Below, piece after piece: positions 7,405 through 13,763 of a DNA stretch of 14,118 nucleotides. The position numbers were made by a program, and so were the translations under genes. Within the stretch, counting starts at the first letter, position 1; each line of letters starts with the position of its first letter. The notes beneath the pieces are model-generated. The model saw nothing but the letters and a program-made list of their open reading frames with translations, was not told the origin of the DNA and searched no databases. The stretch is from Actinomycetes bacterium (GTDB lineage: Bacteria; Actinomycetota; Actinomycetes; Propionibacteriales; Propionibacteriaceae): contig WQUE01000095.1 in the NCBI GenBank assembly GCA_009785885.1, forward strand, positions 1-14,118. Reading direction: 5' to 3'.

Positions 7405-8376
7405 CTACCAGGCGGGGGCGTCCTCGTCCAACTCGTTCCGCCAGGGCAGGTCGGCGCCCGGACGGGACACGCAGATCGCGGCCGCGCGGCTCGCCCACGC
7501 CAGGATGGCGGCGAGGGTTTCCGGGGCCGCGGCGCGGAGTGCGGTGCGTCCGGCCGCACCGACGAGGCCACGCCGGGCCAGCCCGTCGATCAGGCCGGCC
7601 ATGAACGCGTCGCCGGCCCCGATCGTGTCGACGACCGTCGCGGGCACGGCGGGCGCGCCGACCACGAAATCCCTCGCCAATGCCCGGACGCCCTGGTCCC
7701 CGCGGGTGACGACTACGAGGGCGGGGCCGCGCCCGAGCCAATCCTCCGCGACGACGGCGCTGGACCGGCCCGGATACAGCCACGCCAGGTCCTCCTGGGA
7801 CACCTTGACGATGTCCGCCTGCGCGACGACCGCCTCCACGAGGGCGAGGCTCTCGTCGTGCGGCGGAATCGCCGCCGGGCGGATGTTCGGGTCGTAGGTG
7901 ATGAGGCTGTCGCCGTGGAAATGACGCGCGGCCGCCGCGACGTCGCCCGCCCCCGGTGCGAGCAGCGCGCCGATCGACCCGACGTGGGTGACCTGGGGCG
8001 CGGCATGCATGGTGATCGGGGGGCAACGCCAGGCCAGGTCGAAGGCGTAGTGGGCGCTGCCCGCCTCGTCGAACGTGACGGTCGCCGTCGGCGTGCGCTC
8101 CGCGCCGTCCGAGCCGGGCAGCAGCCACACGCCGCACTCCTCCACGTGGTCGGCGATCACCGCGCCACGGTCGTCGCGTCCGATCCAGGTCGCCAGGCGC
8201 ACGTCGTGCCCCAGGCGGGCCAACCCGACGGCGATGTTCATCGGCGAGCCGCCCGGCAGTTCGCTGGTGGTGCCGTCGTGTCGGGGCACGATGTCGACCA
8301 GCGACTCCCCGATCACGAGGGCGCCGATGGCGCGGAAACCGGCATCACCGGCCGGGGGCGGAGACTGCGTCGTCAT
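7405..8376 (-). CDS. PfkB-family carbohydrate kinase, probable fructokinase
   Basis: This is a ribokinase/PfkB-fold sugar kinase (323 aa) that phosphorylates a sugar with ATP in the cytoplasm. After a 17-residue variable N-terminus the core begins ALVIGESLVDIV. PfkB signature 1 appears as GGSPMNIAVGLARLG (42-56) and signature 2 as DTIGAGDAFMAG (250-261), with D256 the predicted catalytic base and GAGD the anion hole. YDPNIRP (161-167) and KVSQEDLAWLYP (191-202) are patterns seen in fructokinases, so fructose is the best substrate guess. No sugar transporter or sucrose gene lies nearby to confirm it. The ATG at 8376 is supported by a -10 box TAGCCT 6 nt upstream. There is no terminator space between its stop and that of the acyl-CoA synthetase. 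Confidence 0.87.
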   Translation of the reverse strand: MTTQSPPPAGDAGFRAIGALVIGESLVDIVPRHDGTTSELPGGSPMNIAVGLARLGHDVRLATWIGRDDRGAVIADHVEECGVWLLPGSDGAERTPTATVTFDEAGSAHYAFDLAWRCPPITMHAAPQVTHVGSIGALLAPGAGDVAAAARHFHGDSLITYDPNIRPAAIPPHDESLALVEAVVAQADIVKVSQEDLAWLYPGRSSAVVAEDWLGRGPALVVVTRGDQGVRALARDFVVGAPAVPATVVDTIGAGDAFMAGLIDGLARRGLVGAAGRTALRAAAPETLAAILAWASRAAAICVSRPGADLPWRNELDEDAPAW

Positions 8377-8382
8377 AGCACC

Positions 8383-8388
8383 AGGCTA
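8383..8388 (-). promoter_or_regulatory. -10 box of the sugar kinase gene, leaderless type
   Basis: On the minus strand TAGCCT (TANNNT) ends 6 nt before the ATG at 8376, and no Shine-Dalgarno is visible in that space. This suggests an independent, leaderless promoter for the kinase, separate from the cstA operon upstream. No convincing -35 is seen. Confidence 0.42.
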
Positions 8389-8431
8389 GCCGCCCCTCAC
8401 GGTGCGCGGCATCCCGGGACGCGATATGGAA

Positions 8432-8453
8432 CCGGGACGCCTCATCGTCCCGG
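8432..8453 (-). terminator. Hairpin terminator of the cstA-ybdD operon
   Basis: CCGGGACG (8432-8439) and CGTCCCGG (8446-8453) form a perfect 8-bp stem with a 6-nt loop. It begins 2 nt past the ybdD stop codon on the minus strand. The following bases (TTCCATAT in minus-strand sense) are only mildly T-rich, so it is a weak or U-poor intrinsic terminator, or simply an mRNA 3'-end stabilising hairpin. A second CCGGGACGC copy at 8414-8422 could pair with the same arm. Confidence 0.55.
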
Positions 8454-8455
8454 CT

Positions 8456-8698
8456 TCAGCAGCAGCGGCCCTCGGGGTGGGCGTCCTCGCGGGCGTAGCG
8501 GTCGCGCCAGTACGCGCTCACGGTTGGCACGGGCGCGTCCGGGTGGTGGGCCCGCAGGTGCGCGACATAGCGCTCGTAGTCGTTCTCCCCCAGCACGCTC
8601 TTGACGTACCACACGAACGCCCGCCAGGCGCGCGCCGCGACGGCCAGGGAGGACGCACGCCGCCCCCCGGCCGCCGCGGACGCGCCGTTGCCACTCAT
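8456..8698 (-). CDS. ybdD: YbdD/YjiX-family small protein, CstA partner
   Basis: This small cytoplasmic protein (80 aa) of the YbdD/YjiX family is found next to cstA or btsT transporter genes and is linked to transport by CstA/BtsT in enterobacteria; its molecular job is unknown. The family core is easy to see: WRAFVWYVKSVLGENDYERYVAHLRAHHPDAPVPTVSAYWRDRYARED, matching the GxxxYxxYVxHxxxxHPxxPxxxxxEFxRxR pattern. It ends in Gly-Arg-Cys-Cys. The ATG at 8698 is chosen because the family core starts soon after and it lies 13 nt past the cstA stop; the upstream in-frame extension would run into cstA. An AGGG about 9 nt before the ATG is a weak ribosome binding site, so coupling to cstA translation is likely. 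A Ser/Ala/Gly-rich N-terminal extension (about 20 residues) is not part of the usual domain. Confidence 0.85.
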   Translation of the reverse strand: MSGNGASAAAGGRRASSLAVAARAWRAFVWYVKSVLGENDYERYVAHLRAHHPDAPVPTVSAYWRDRYAREDAHPEGRCC

Positions 8699-8711
8699 GA
8701 CGACAACCCTG

Positions 8712-11120
8712 TCATAGGTTGGCGTCCTCGCCCGCCTCGGCATCCGAGACGGCGACGGTGAGGGCCGGTTCCTTGACGCCGTTTTCCGCCTCGTAGGCGA
8801 GCCACTCGGCCTTCACCTCCTTCTCCAGGTTGGACATCGCCAGGTCGGCCGGGGCGAACAGGTGCGACGCCACCGGCTCCTCCTCGGCCGTCGGCAGGGT
8901 TCCGCCGGCACGGATGGTCTTGACGGCCACCCAGATGCCCACGCCCACGACGATGATGACGCACAGCGCGAACAGGATCTGCAGAATCTCCTGGACCATC
9001 GTGTTGCGCAAGACCGCATCCATCTGCTTCAGCGTGCCCGTGACGGAGCACTTCGGCGCGGTGGACGTGTACTTGAACACGCCCTTGTCGCTGGGCGTGA
9101 TCGCCCCCGAGGTGGCCGCGCTCTTGGCCGCCACGTAGCACTGGTGTTGCGTCCAATAGCCGAGCGCCTGCACCTTGGAGAACGCCTTGTGGTAGCTGGC
9201 CGTCAACGTCACGACCAGGTCCCACACGAGCCCGATGGCGGGGATCCACGCCCACTTGATCAGGCCCTTCTTGATCACGACGACCGTGACGAGCGTCAGC
9301 GCCATCGCCGCGAGCAACTGGTTCGAGATGCCGAACAGCGGGTACAGCGTGTTGATGCCGCCGAGCGGATCGGTGATGCCCATCACGAGGATCGAGCCCC
9401 AGCCCGCCACGACGATCGCCGAGCAGGCCCACGTGCCGCCGACCCAGGACGGATCGCGGAACTTGCGGAACGCGCCGGGGAGGTTGCCGAGGGCGTCGGA
9501 CAGCATGAAGCGCGCCACGCGCGTGCCGGCGTCGACTGTCGTGAGGATGAACAGCGCCTCGAACATGATCGCAAAGTGGTACCAGAACTCCTTGAACGCG
9601 GCCCCGCCGAGGAACGAGTGGAAGATGTGCGCCATGCCGAGGGCCAGCGTCGGGGCACCGCCCGTCTTCGAGATGACCTGCATCTCCCCGATGCTGTGCG
9701 CCTCGTCCACGAGCGCCTGGCCCGTGATCGGGTCGACGCCGGGCGGCGGGGCGATGCCGAGGGTGTTCCTCACGTAGTCCGCCGCGTGGTTCGCGGCCTG
9801 GAGCAGCGCGTCCGGCGTCGCACCCTGGAGGTTGGTCAGCGCCCCCGTCGCGGCCGCCGGGGCGTTGATCGCGAAGTACAGCTGCGGATCCATCGCGATT
9901 GCCGTGACGAGCGCCATCACGGCGACGAACGACTCAACCAGCATGCCACCATAGCCGATGGCGCGCATCTGGGTCTCCTTCTCGACCAGCTTCGGCGTCG
10001 TGCCCGAGGAGATGAGCGAGTGGAAGCCGGAGAGCGCGCCACAGGCGATCGTGATGAACAGGAACGGGAACAGGTTGCCGGCGAACACCGGGCCGTCACC
10101 GCGGTGGGCGAACGTCGACACGGCCGGGGCTCGGACGATCGGGTGCGCGATGATCACACCGGCCGCCAGCAGGACGATCGTGCCGACCTTCATGAACGTC
10201 GACAGGTAGTCGCGCGGGGCCAGCAGCAGCCACACGGGCAGCACCGAGGCGAGGAAGCCGTAGCCGATGAGGCACCAGGCCAGCTGCACGCCGGTCAGGT
10301 TGAAGATGTGCCCCCAGCTGGCCTGGCTCACGGCCCGGCCGCCCCAGATCGCCAGGAGCAGTAGGACGACGCCGATCACCGACACCTCGGCGACCCGTCC
10401 CGGACGGAGGAACCGCAGGTACAGGCCCATGAACAGCGCGATCGGGATGGTGCAGGCGATCGAGAACACGCCCCACGGCGAACCGACGAGCGCCTGGACG
10501 ATGATCAGGCCGAGCACGGCGATGAGCATGACCATGATGAAGAGGATGCCGATCGTGCCGACGATGCCGCCGAGCGAGCCCATCTCGTCCTTGATCATCT
10601 GCCCGAGTGAGCGGCCGCGTCGCCGCGAGGACAGCACCATGACCAGGTAGTCCTGGACCGCGCCCGCGAGCACGGCGCCGATCACGATCCAGATCACGCT
10701 GGGCAGGTAGCCCATCTGCGTCGCGAGCACGGGGCCGACCAGCGGCCCGGCACCGGCGATCGCGGCGAAGTGGTGGCCGAACAGCACCCGCCGGTCGGTG
10801 GGCAGGAAGTCGCGGCCGTTGTTGTGGCGCTCCGCCGGGGTGGCGTGGTCGTTGCGCGGCTGGACGATCTTGTACTCGACCAGACGGGCGTAGAACCGGA
10901 ACGCGATGATGTACGTCCCCACGGCGGCGATCACGAAGTACGCGGCGTTGACGCTCTCACCACGGACGAACGCGATCACGGCCCATGCCGAGGCGGCGAT
11001 CAGGCCGATCACGGCGAAGATGATCTTCTTGGACAGCGGCATCGGACGTTTGTCGATGACGGCGACGGGAGGTTTGTCGGGGCTGGTGCGGACGTATTCC
11101 ACACCTGGAATGGCTTTCAT
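8712..11120 (-). CDS. cstA: Carbon starvation protein CstA, pyruvate/peptide transporter
   Basis: This is a polytopic inner-membrane transporter (802 aa) of the CstA/BtsT family. Members import pyruvate with protons, and some are implicated in peptide uptake, typically under carbon limitation. A cytoplasmic N-terminus (residues 1-30) is followed by many hydrophobic helices starting at about 31. The family hallmark GHHFAAIAGAGPLVGP is at 115-130, then the MGYLPSVIWIVIGAVLAGAVQDY and SSRRRGRSLGQMIKDEMG segments. Other CstA blocks include SGFHSLISSGTTPKLVEKE and AHIFHSFLGG. Compared with the roughly 700-aa E. coli protein, it has a larger external segment near the C-terminus holding two cysteines (HQCYVAA and APKCSVTG) and a charged cytoplasmic tail of about 65 residues. 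The ATG at 11120 is clear: GAGGAAA ends 5 nt upstream. Conserved sequence does not extend further, although the frame stays open. It is first in an operon with ybdD and divergent from the M3 peptidase gene. Confidence 0.94.
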   Translation of the reverse strand: MKAIPGVEYVRTSPDKPPVAVIDKRPMPLSKKIIFAVIGLIAASAWAVIAFVRGESVNAAYFVIAAVGTYIIAFRFYARLVEYKIVQPRNDHATPAERHNNGRDFLPTDRRVLFGHHFAAIAGAGPLVGPVLATQMGYLPSVIWIVIGAVLAGAVQDYLVMVLSSRRRGRSLGQMIKDEMGSLGGIVGTIGILFIMVMLIAVLGLIIVQALVGSPWGVFSIACTIPIALFMGLYLRFLRPGRVAEVSVIGVVLLLLAIWGGRAVSQASWGHIFNLTGVQLAWCLIGYGFLASVLPVWLLLAPRDYLSTFMKVGTIVLLAAGVIIAHPIVRAPAVSTFAHRGDGPVFAGNLFPFLFITIACGALSGFHSLISSGTTPKLVEKETQMRAIGYGGMLVESFVAVMALVTAIAMDPQLYFAINAPAAATGALTNLQGATPDALLQAANHAADYVRNTLGIAPPPGVDPITGQALVDEAHSIGEMQVISKTGGAPTLALGMAHIFHSFLGGAAFKEFWYHFAIMFEALFILTTVDAGTRVARFMLSDALGNLPGAFRKFRDPSWVGGTWACSAIVVAGWGSILVMGITDPLGGINTLYPLFGISNQLLAAMALTLVTVVVIKKGLIKWAWIPAIGLVWDLVVTLTASYHKAFSKVQALGYWTQHQCYVAAKSAATSGAITPSDKGVFKYTSTAPKCSVTGTLKQMDAVLRNTMVQEILQILFALCVIIVVGVGIWVAVKTIRAGGTLPTAEEEPVASHLFAPADLAMSNLEKEVKAEWLAYEAENGVKEPALTVAVSDAEAGEDANL

Positions 11121-11125
11121 GCTGG

Positions 11126-11132
11126 TTTCCTC
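11126..11132 (-). promoter_or_regulatory. Shine-Dalgarno of cstA
   Basis: GAGGAAA on the minus strand lies 5 nt before the ATG at 11120. It fixes the cstA start in an open frame that runs about 180 codons further upstream without homology. Confidence 0.75.
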
Positions 11133-11155
11133 GTGTGCTGAAGGGCCGCCGGGGG

Positions 11156-11265
11156 ATGTCTCGACGGCAACCCGTGGACAATTCGACGCGCACCATTCAG
11201 CCATGAATGCCGCCCAGCCGGCGAATGTCTCGATTCGTGAGACGATGCATCGCATAATGAGACGA
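11156..11265. promoter_or_regulatory. Repeat cluster in the cstA/M3 peptidase divergent region
   Basis: The 275-nt intergenic region between the divergent genes holds ATGTCTCGA twice (11156-11164 and 11225-11233) and TGAGACGA twice (11238-11245 and 11258-11265, 20-bp period). It also has an inverted pair, GTCTC (11227-11231) with GAGAC (11239-11243), and a perfect 10-bp palindrome CGATGCATCG (11243-11252) between the last two copies. CATAAT at 11253-11258 (plus strand), or CATTAT on the other strand (11254-11259), could serve as a -10 element. The arrangement looks like binding sites for one or more regulators of cstA, the peptidase, or both. No CRP-like TGTGA-N6-TCACA site was found. Confidence 0.4.
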
Positions 11266-11383
11266 GCCGCCTCGTTGTCGGCATCGCTCCTCGTGAAACC
11301 CCTGTCGTGTCCGCGAGCCGCGCGGTCCTTGGCCCGCCCGATGCGCAACAATGGTCGGGACGACCCACCCCACGGATCCAATC

Positions 11384-11390
11384 GAAAGGA
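11384..11390 (+). promoter_or_regulatory. Shine-Dalgarno deciding the M3 peptidase start
   Basis: GAAAGGA lies 5 nt before the ATG at 11396. Two other in-frame ATGs exist: 11351, with no ribosome binding site and an unlike N-terminus, and 11390, which overlaps this motif. Start 11396 is therefore preferred. Confidence 0.65.
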
Positions 11391-11395
11391 TGCCC

Positions 11396-13441
11396 ATGCC
11401 CGCGGCGCCGCGTGCCCTGTTCGGACTTGATGGCGGCCAGCCCCCGGCTGCGCCCGCCTTCGGCTCACTCGCCGACGAGGATTACCGGTGGGCGATCGAA
11501 CAAGGGATGGTCGAGCAGCGCGCCCGGCTGGACGATCTGGTGGGCCGAACCGCACCCCCGACCACGGACCTGCTGCGCGACTGGGAGCGGTCGTCGCATC
11601 TCCTCGACCGCGGTCGCAGCGCCTTCCTGACGCTGCTGAGCGCCGACGCCACCCCCGCACGCGAGGCGATCGAGGCCGACCTTGCCCCGGCGCTGGCCCG
11701 GCACCGCGACGCGATCTGGCTCGACCGGGCGCTCTACGAGCGGTTCCGCGATCTGGAGACGCGGGCGGCCGGCCTCGACGACCAGGACGCCTGGCTGCTG
11801 TCCGAGATCCTGCGCCGGTTCCGGCGCGCCGGCATCGACCTGCCGGAGGCGCACCAGCAGGAGCTGCGCGACCTCAATGAGCGCATCGCGGCCCTGGAGG
11901 CCGAGTTCTCCGCCCGGGTCGTCGCCGGGCGCAGAACGGGCGCCGTCCTCATCACCGACCGCGCCGGGCTGGACGGACTCGGCCCCGACCAGATCGAAGC
12001 GGCCCGCCGGGCCGCCGAGCGCCACGGCTGGGACGGATTCTTCGCGCTCGACCTGGTGAACACCACCGGCCAGCCGCTCCTGTCCCGGCTGAACAATCGC
12101 GACACACGCCAGTTGCTCTACGAGGCGTCCGTCGGGCGCGGCCGCGTTGCCGAGTCCGACACGCGACCCGTCATCGTGGAACTGGCCCGCCTCCGGGCCC
12201 GCAAGGCCGCCCTGCTGGGCTTCCCCCACTATGCCGCCTATGTCGCCGACGATTGCTGCGCCAAGACGACGGAGGCCGTCATGGGCCTGCTGACCCGCGC
12301 GGCCGCAGCGGCGGGGCGGGCCGTCCGGCGCGAGGCGGACGCCCTGCGGGCGCGTTTCGCCGCGCTGGTCCCGGGCGAGACGCTGCAGGCCTGGGACTGG
12401 CAGTGGACGGCGGCCCAGCGTCCCGCCGACGCTCCCGGAGTCGACGAGGAGACCCTGTCGGCGTACCTGCCGTTCGAGCAGGTGCTGGAACAGGGTGTGC
12501 TTGCCGCCGCCGGGATCCTCTACGGCCTGACCTTCACCCGGCGCGACACCCTCGGCGGCTACACCGCGGACTGCCGCGCCTACGAGGTGCACGAGGCGGA
12601 CGGCACGCTGCTCGGTGGGGTGATCTTCGACCCGTACGCCCGTCCGACCAAGGGGGGCGGCGCGTGGATGACGCTGCTCGTCCCGCAGAGCCGCCTGTTC
12701 GGCGATCTGCCCGTCGTGACCAACAACGGCAACCTGACCCGTCCCGAACCGAACCGGCCCTGCCTCATGACCTGGAAACAGGTGACGACGCTGTTCCACG
12801 AGTTCGGTCACGACCTGCACGGCCTGCTGTCGGACGTGCGCTACCCGTCGGTCTCCGGTACGCGCACCCCGACCGACTTCGTCGAGTTCCCGTCCCAAGT
12901 GAATGAGATCTGGGCGTGGGAGCCCGCGCTGATCGCCCGGTTCGCCCGCCACTACGAGACCGGCGAACCGCTGCCCGACCACCTCATCGACGCGCTCGTC
13001 GGGTCACGGCAGGCGGGAGAGGGCTACATCGTGTTCGAGAAGTACGCGGCGATGCTGCTCGACCAGGCCTGGCACCAGACACCGCCGGACGAGCTGCCAT
13101 CGTCCCCGGACGAGGTCGACGCGTTCGAGCAGGCGGCACTCGAGCGGGCCGGCGTGTGGTTCCCGCTCGTGCCGCCCCGGTACCGCAGCTGCTACTTCAT
13201 GCACATCTGGGGGCACGGGTACGCCGCCGCCTACTACGCCTACCTGTGGAGCGAGGTCCTCGACGCGGACACGGACGCCTGGTTCGCCGGCCACGGCGGC
13301 CTCGACCGGGACGCGGGCGAGGCCTTCCGCCGCGGGGTGCTGGCCGTCGGCGGCTCCCGGGACGTCATGGCCGCCTACCGGGACTTCCGGGGCTCCGATC
13401 CCGACCCGGCGCACCTCATGCGCCGCGAGGGCCTCGAATAG
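11396..13441 (+). CDS. dcp: M3 family zinc metallopeptidase, peptidyl-dipeptidase Dcp type
   Basis: This soluble thimet-like zinc peptidase (681 aa, the usual Dcp length) probably removes C-terminal dipeptides from short peptides in the cytoplasm. The zinc site is complete: H468-E469-F-G-H472 in the HEFGHDLHG helix, and the third ligand E497 in DFVEFPSQ, 29 residues after the first His, as in E. coli Dcp. Other M3A blocks are YIVFEKYAAMLLDQAWH, and YFMHIWGHGYAAAYYAYLWSEVLDADTDAWF with the substrate-binding His/Gly/Tyr loop, ending MRREGLE. The N-terminal half is the helical lid typical of the family (DQDAWLLSEILRRFRRAGIDLPE, LNERIAALEAEFS). The start is set by GAAAGGA 5 nt before ATG 11396. 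It is divergent from cstA and convergent with the small HTH gene. Oligopeptidase A or another M3A relative is the main alternative to Dcp. Confidence 0.9.
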   Translation: MPAAPRALFGLDGGQPPAAPAFGSLADEDYRWAIEQGMVEQRARLDDLVGRTAPPTTDLLRDWERSSHLLDRGRSAFLTLLSADATPAREAIEADLAPALARHRDAIWLDRALYERFRDLETRAAGLDDQDAWLLSEILRRFRRAGIDLPEAHQQELRDLNERIAALEAEFSARVVAGRRTGAVLITDRAGLDGLGPDQIEAARRAAERHGWDGFFALDLVNTTGQPLLSRLNNRDTRQLLYEASVGRGRVAESDTRPVIVELARLRARKAALLGFPHYAAYVADDCCAKTTEAVMGLLTRAAAAAGRAVRREADALRARFAALVPGETLQAWDWQWTAAQRPADAPGVDEETLSAYLPFEQVLEQGVLAAAGILYGLTFTRRDTLGGYTADCRAYEVHEADGTLLGGVIFDPYARPTKGGGAWMTLLVPQSRLFGDLPVVTNNGNLTRPEPNRPCLMTWKQVTTLFHEFGHDLHGLLSDVRYPSVSGTRTPTDFVEFPSQVNEIWAWEPALIARFARHYETGEPLPDHLIDALVGSRQAGEGYIVFEKYAAMLLDQAWHQTPPDELPSSPDEVDAFEQAALERAGVWFPLVPPRYRSCYFMHIWGHGYAAAYYAYLWSEVLDADTDAWFAGHGGLDRDAGEAFRRGVLAVGGSRDVMAAYRDFRGSDPDPAHLMRREGLE

Positions 13442-13493
13442 AAACCCCGAGATCTCATCGGAACTTTGCGCACAGCCACATGGCTCTGGAGCC

Positions 13494-13763
13494 TCACCGC
13501 CGCTGAGGCCTGATGATCTTCGCGATCAGTTCCGGGGTGAGGCCGAGCGCGCGGGCCAGCTGCGCGTAGGACCACGCGCCCTCGGCGTAGAGGTTGCGGA
13601 CGAGGGCGTCGCGGGTGGCGAGGTGGCTGGCCGCGACGACCCGGGCCGCCTCGGCGGCGCGCTGGTGCTCCCGTGCCTGCTGGACGCGAATGTCGTCGGC
13701 GCGGGCGGGACCCCCGGAGACACCCGCCCCCGGTCGGTCCCGCCCCGCACGTCCCCCCGTCAC
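13494..13763 (-). CDS. Small helix-turn-helix protein coupled to the TROVE gene
   Basis: This 89-aa protein of unknown role starts with GTG at 13763, whose bases overlap the stop of the upstream TROVE-domain gene (GTGA, 4 nt). Translation is therefore almost certainly coupled and the start is well supported. Residues 1-25 are Gly/Arg/Asp-rich and probably disordered. Residues 26-50 form an Ala/Arg/Gln-rich helix (IRVQQAREHQRAAEAARVVAASH). Residues 51-85 form a helix-turn-helix: RDALVRNLYAEGAWSYAQLARALGLTPELIAKIIR, with the recognition helix at about 76-84. The fold resembles small recombinase/sigma-like HTH units that bind DNA, but RNA binding is not excluded given the Ro-like neighbour. It is convergent with the peptidase gene, 52 nt away, where only short imperfect hairpins (for example 13482-13493, 5-bp stem) are visible. 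Confidence 0.72.
   Translation of the reverse strand: MTGGRAGRDRPGAGVSGGPARADDIRVQQAREHQRAAEAARVVAASHLATRDALVRNLYAEGAWSYAQLARALGLTPELIAKIIRPQRR

Noticed and set aside
8862..10364. Plus-strand open frame (500 codons) opposite cstA
   Set aside because: His/Arg/Asp-rich composition, no motifs, entirely inside the cstA gene.
11222..11258. CRP/GlxR-type site upstream of cstA
   Set aside because: GTGAGACGATGCATC has one plausible half-site, but the other arm does not match TCACA.
11121..11660. Extension of the cstA reading frame upstream of ATG 11120 (about 180 codons)
   Set aside because: There is no CstA-like sequence upstream, it would overlap the divergent peptidase gene, and a strong Shine-Dalgarno sits exactly before 11120.
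11465..12982. Minus-strand open frame (505 codons) opposite the M3 peptidase
   Set aside because: No recognisable domain, antisense to a complete zinc peptidase with all metal ligands in place.
13442..13493. Possible Y RNA or bidirectional terminator between the peptidase and HTH genes
   Set aside because: Only 52 nt long, with 4-5 bp imperfect hairpins (13474-13485, 13482-13493) and no T-tract or tRNA-like module; too weak to annotate.
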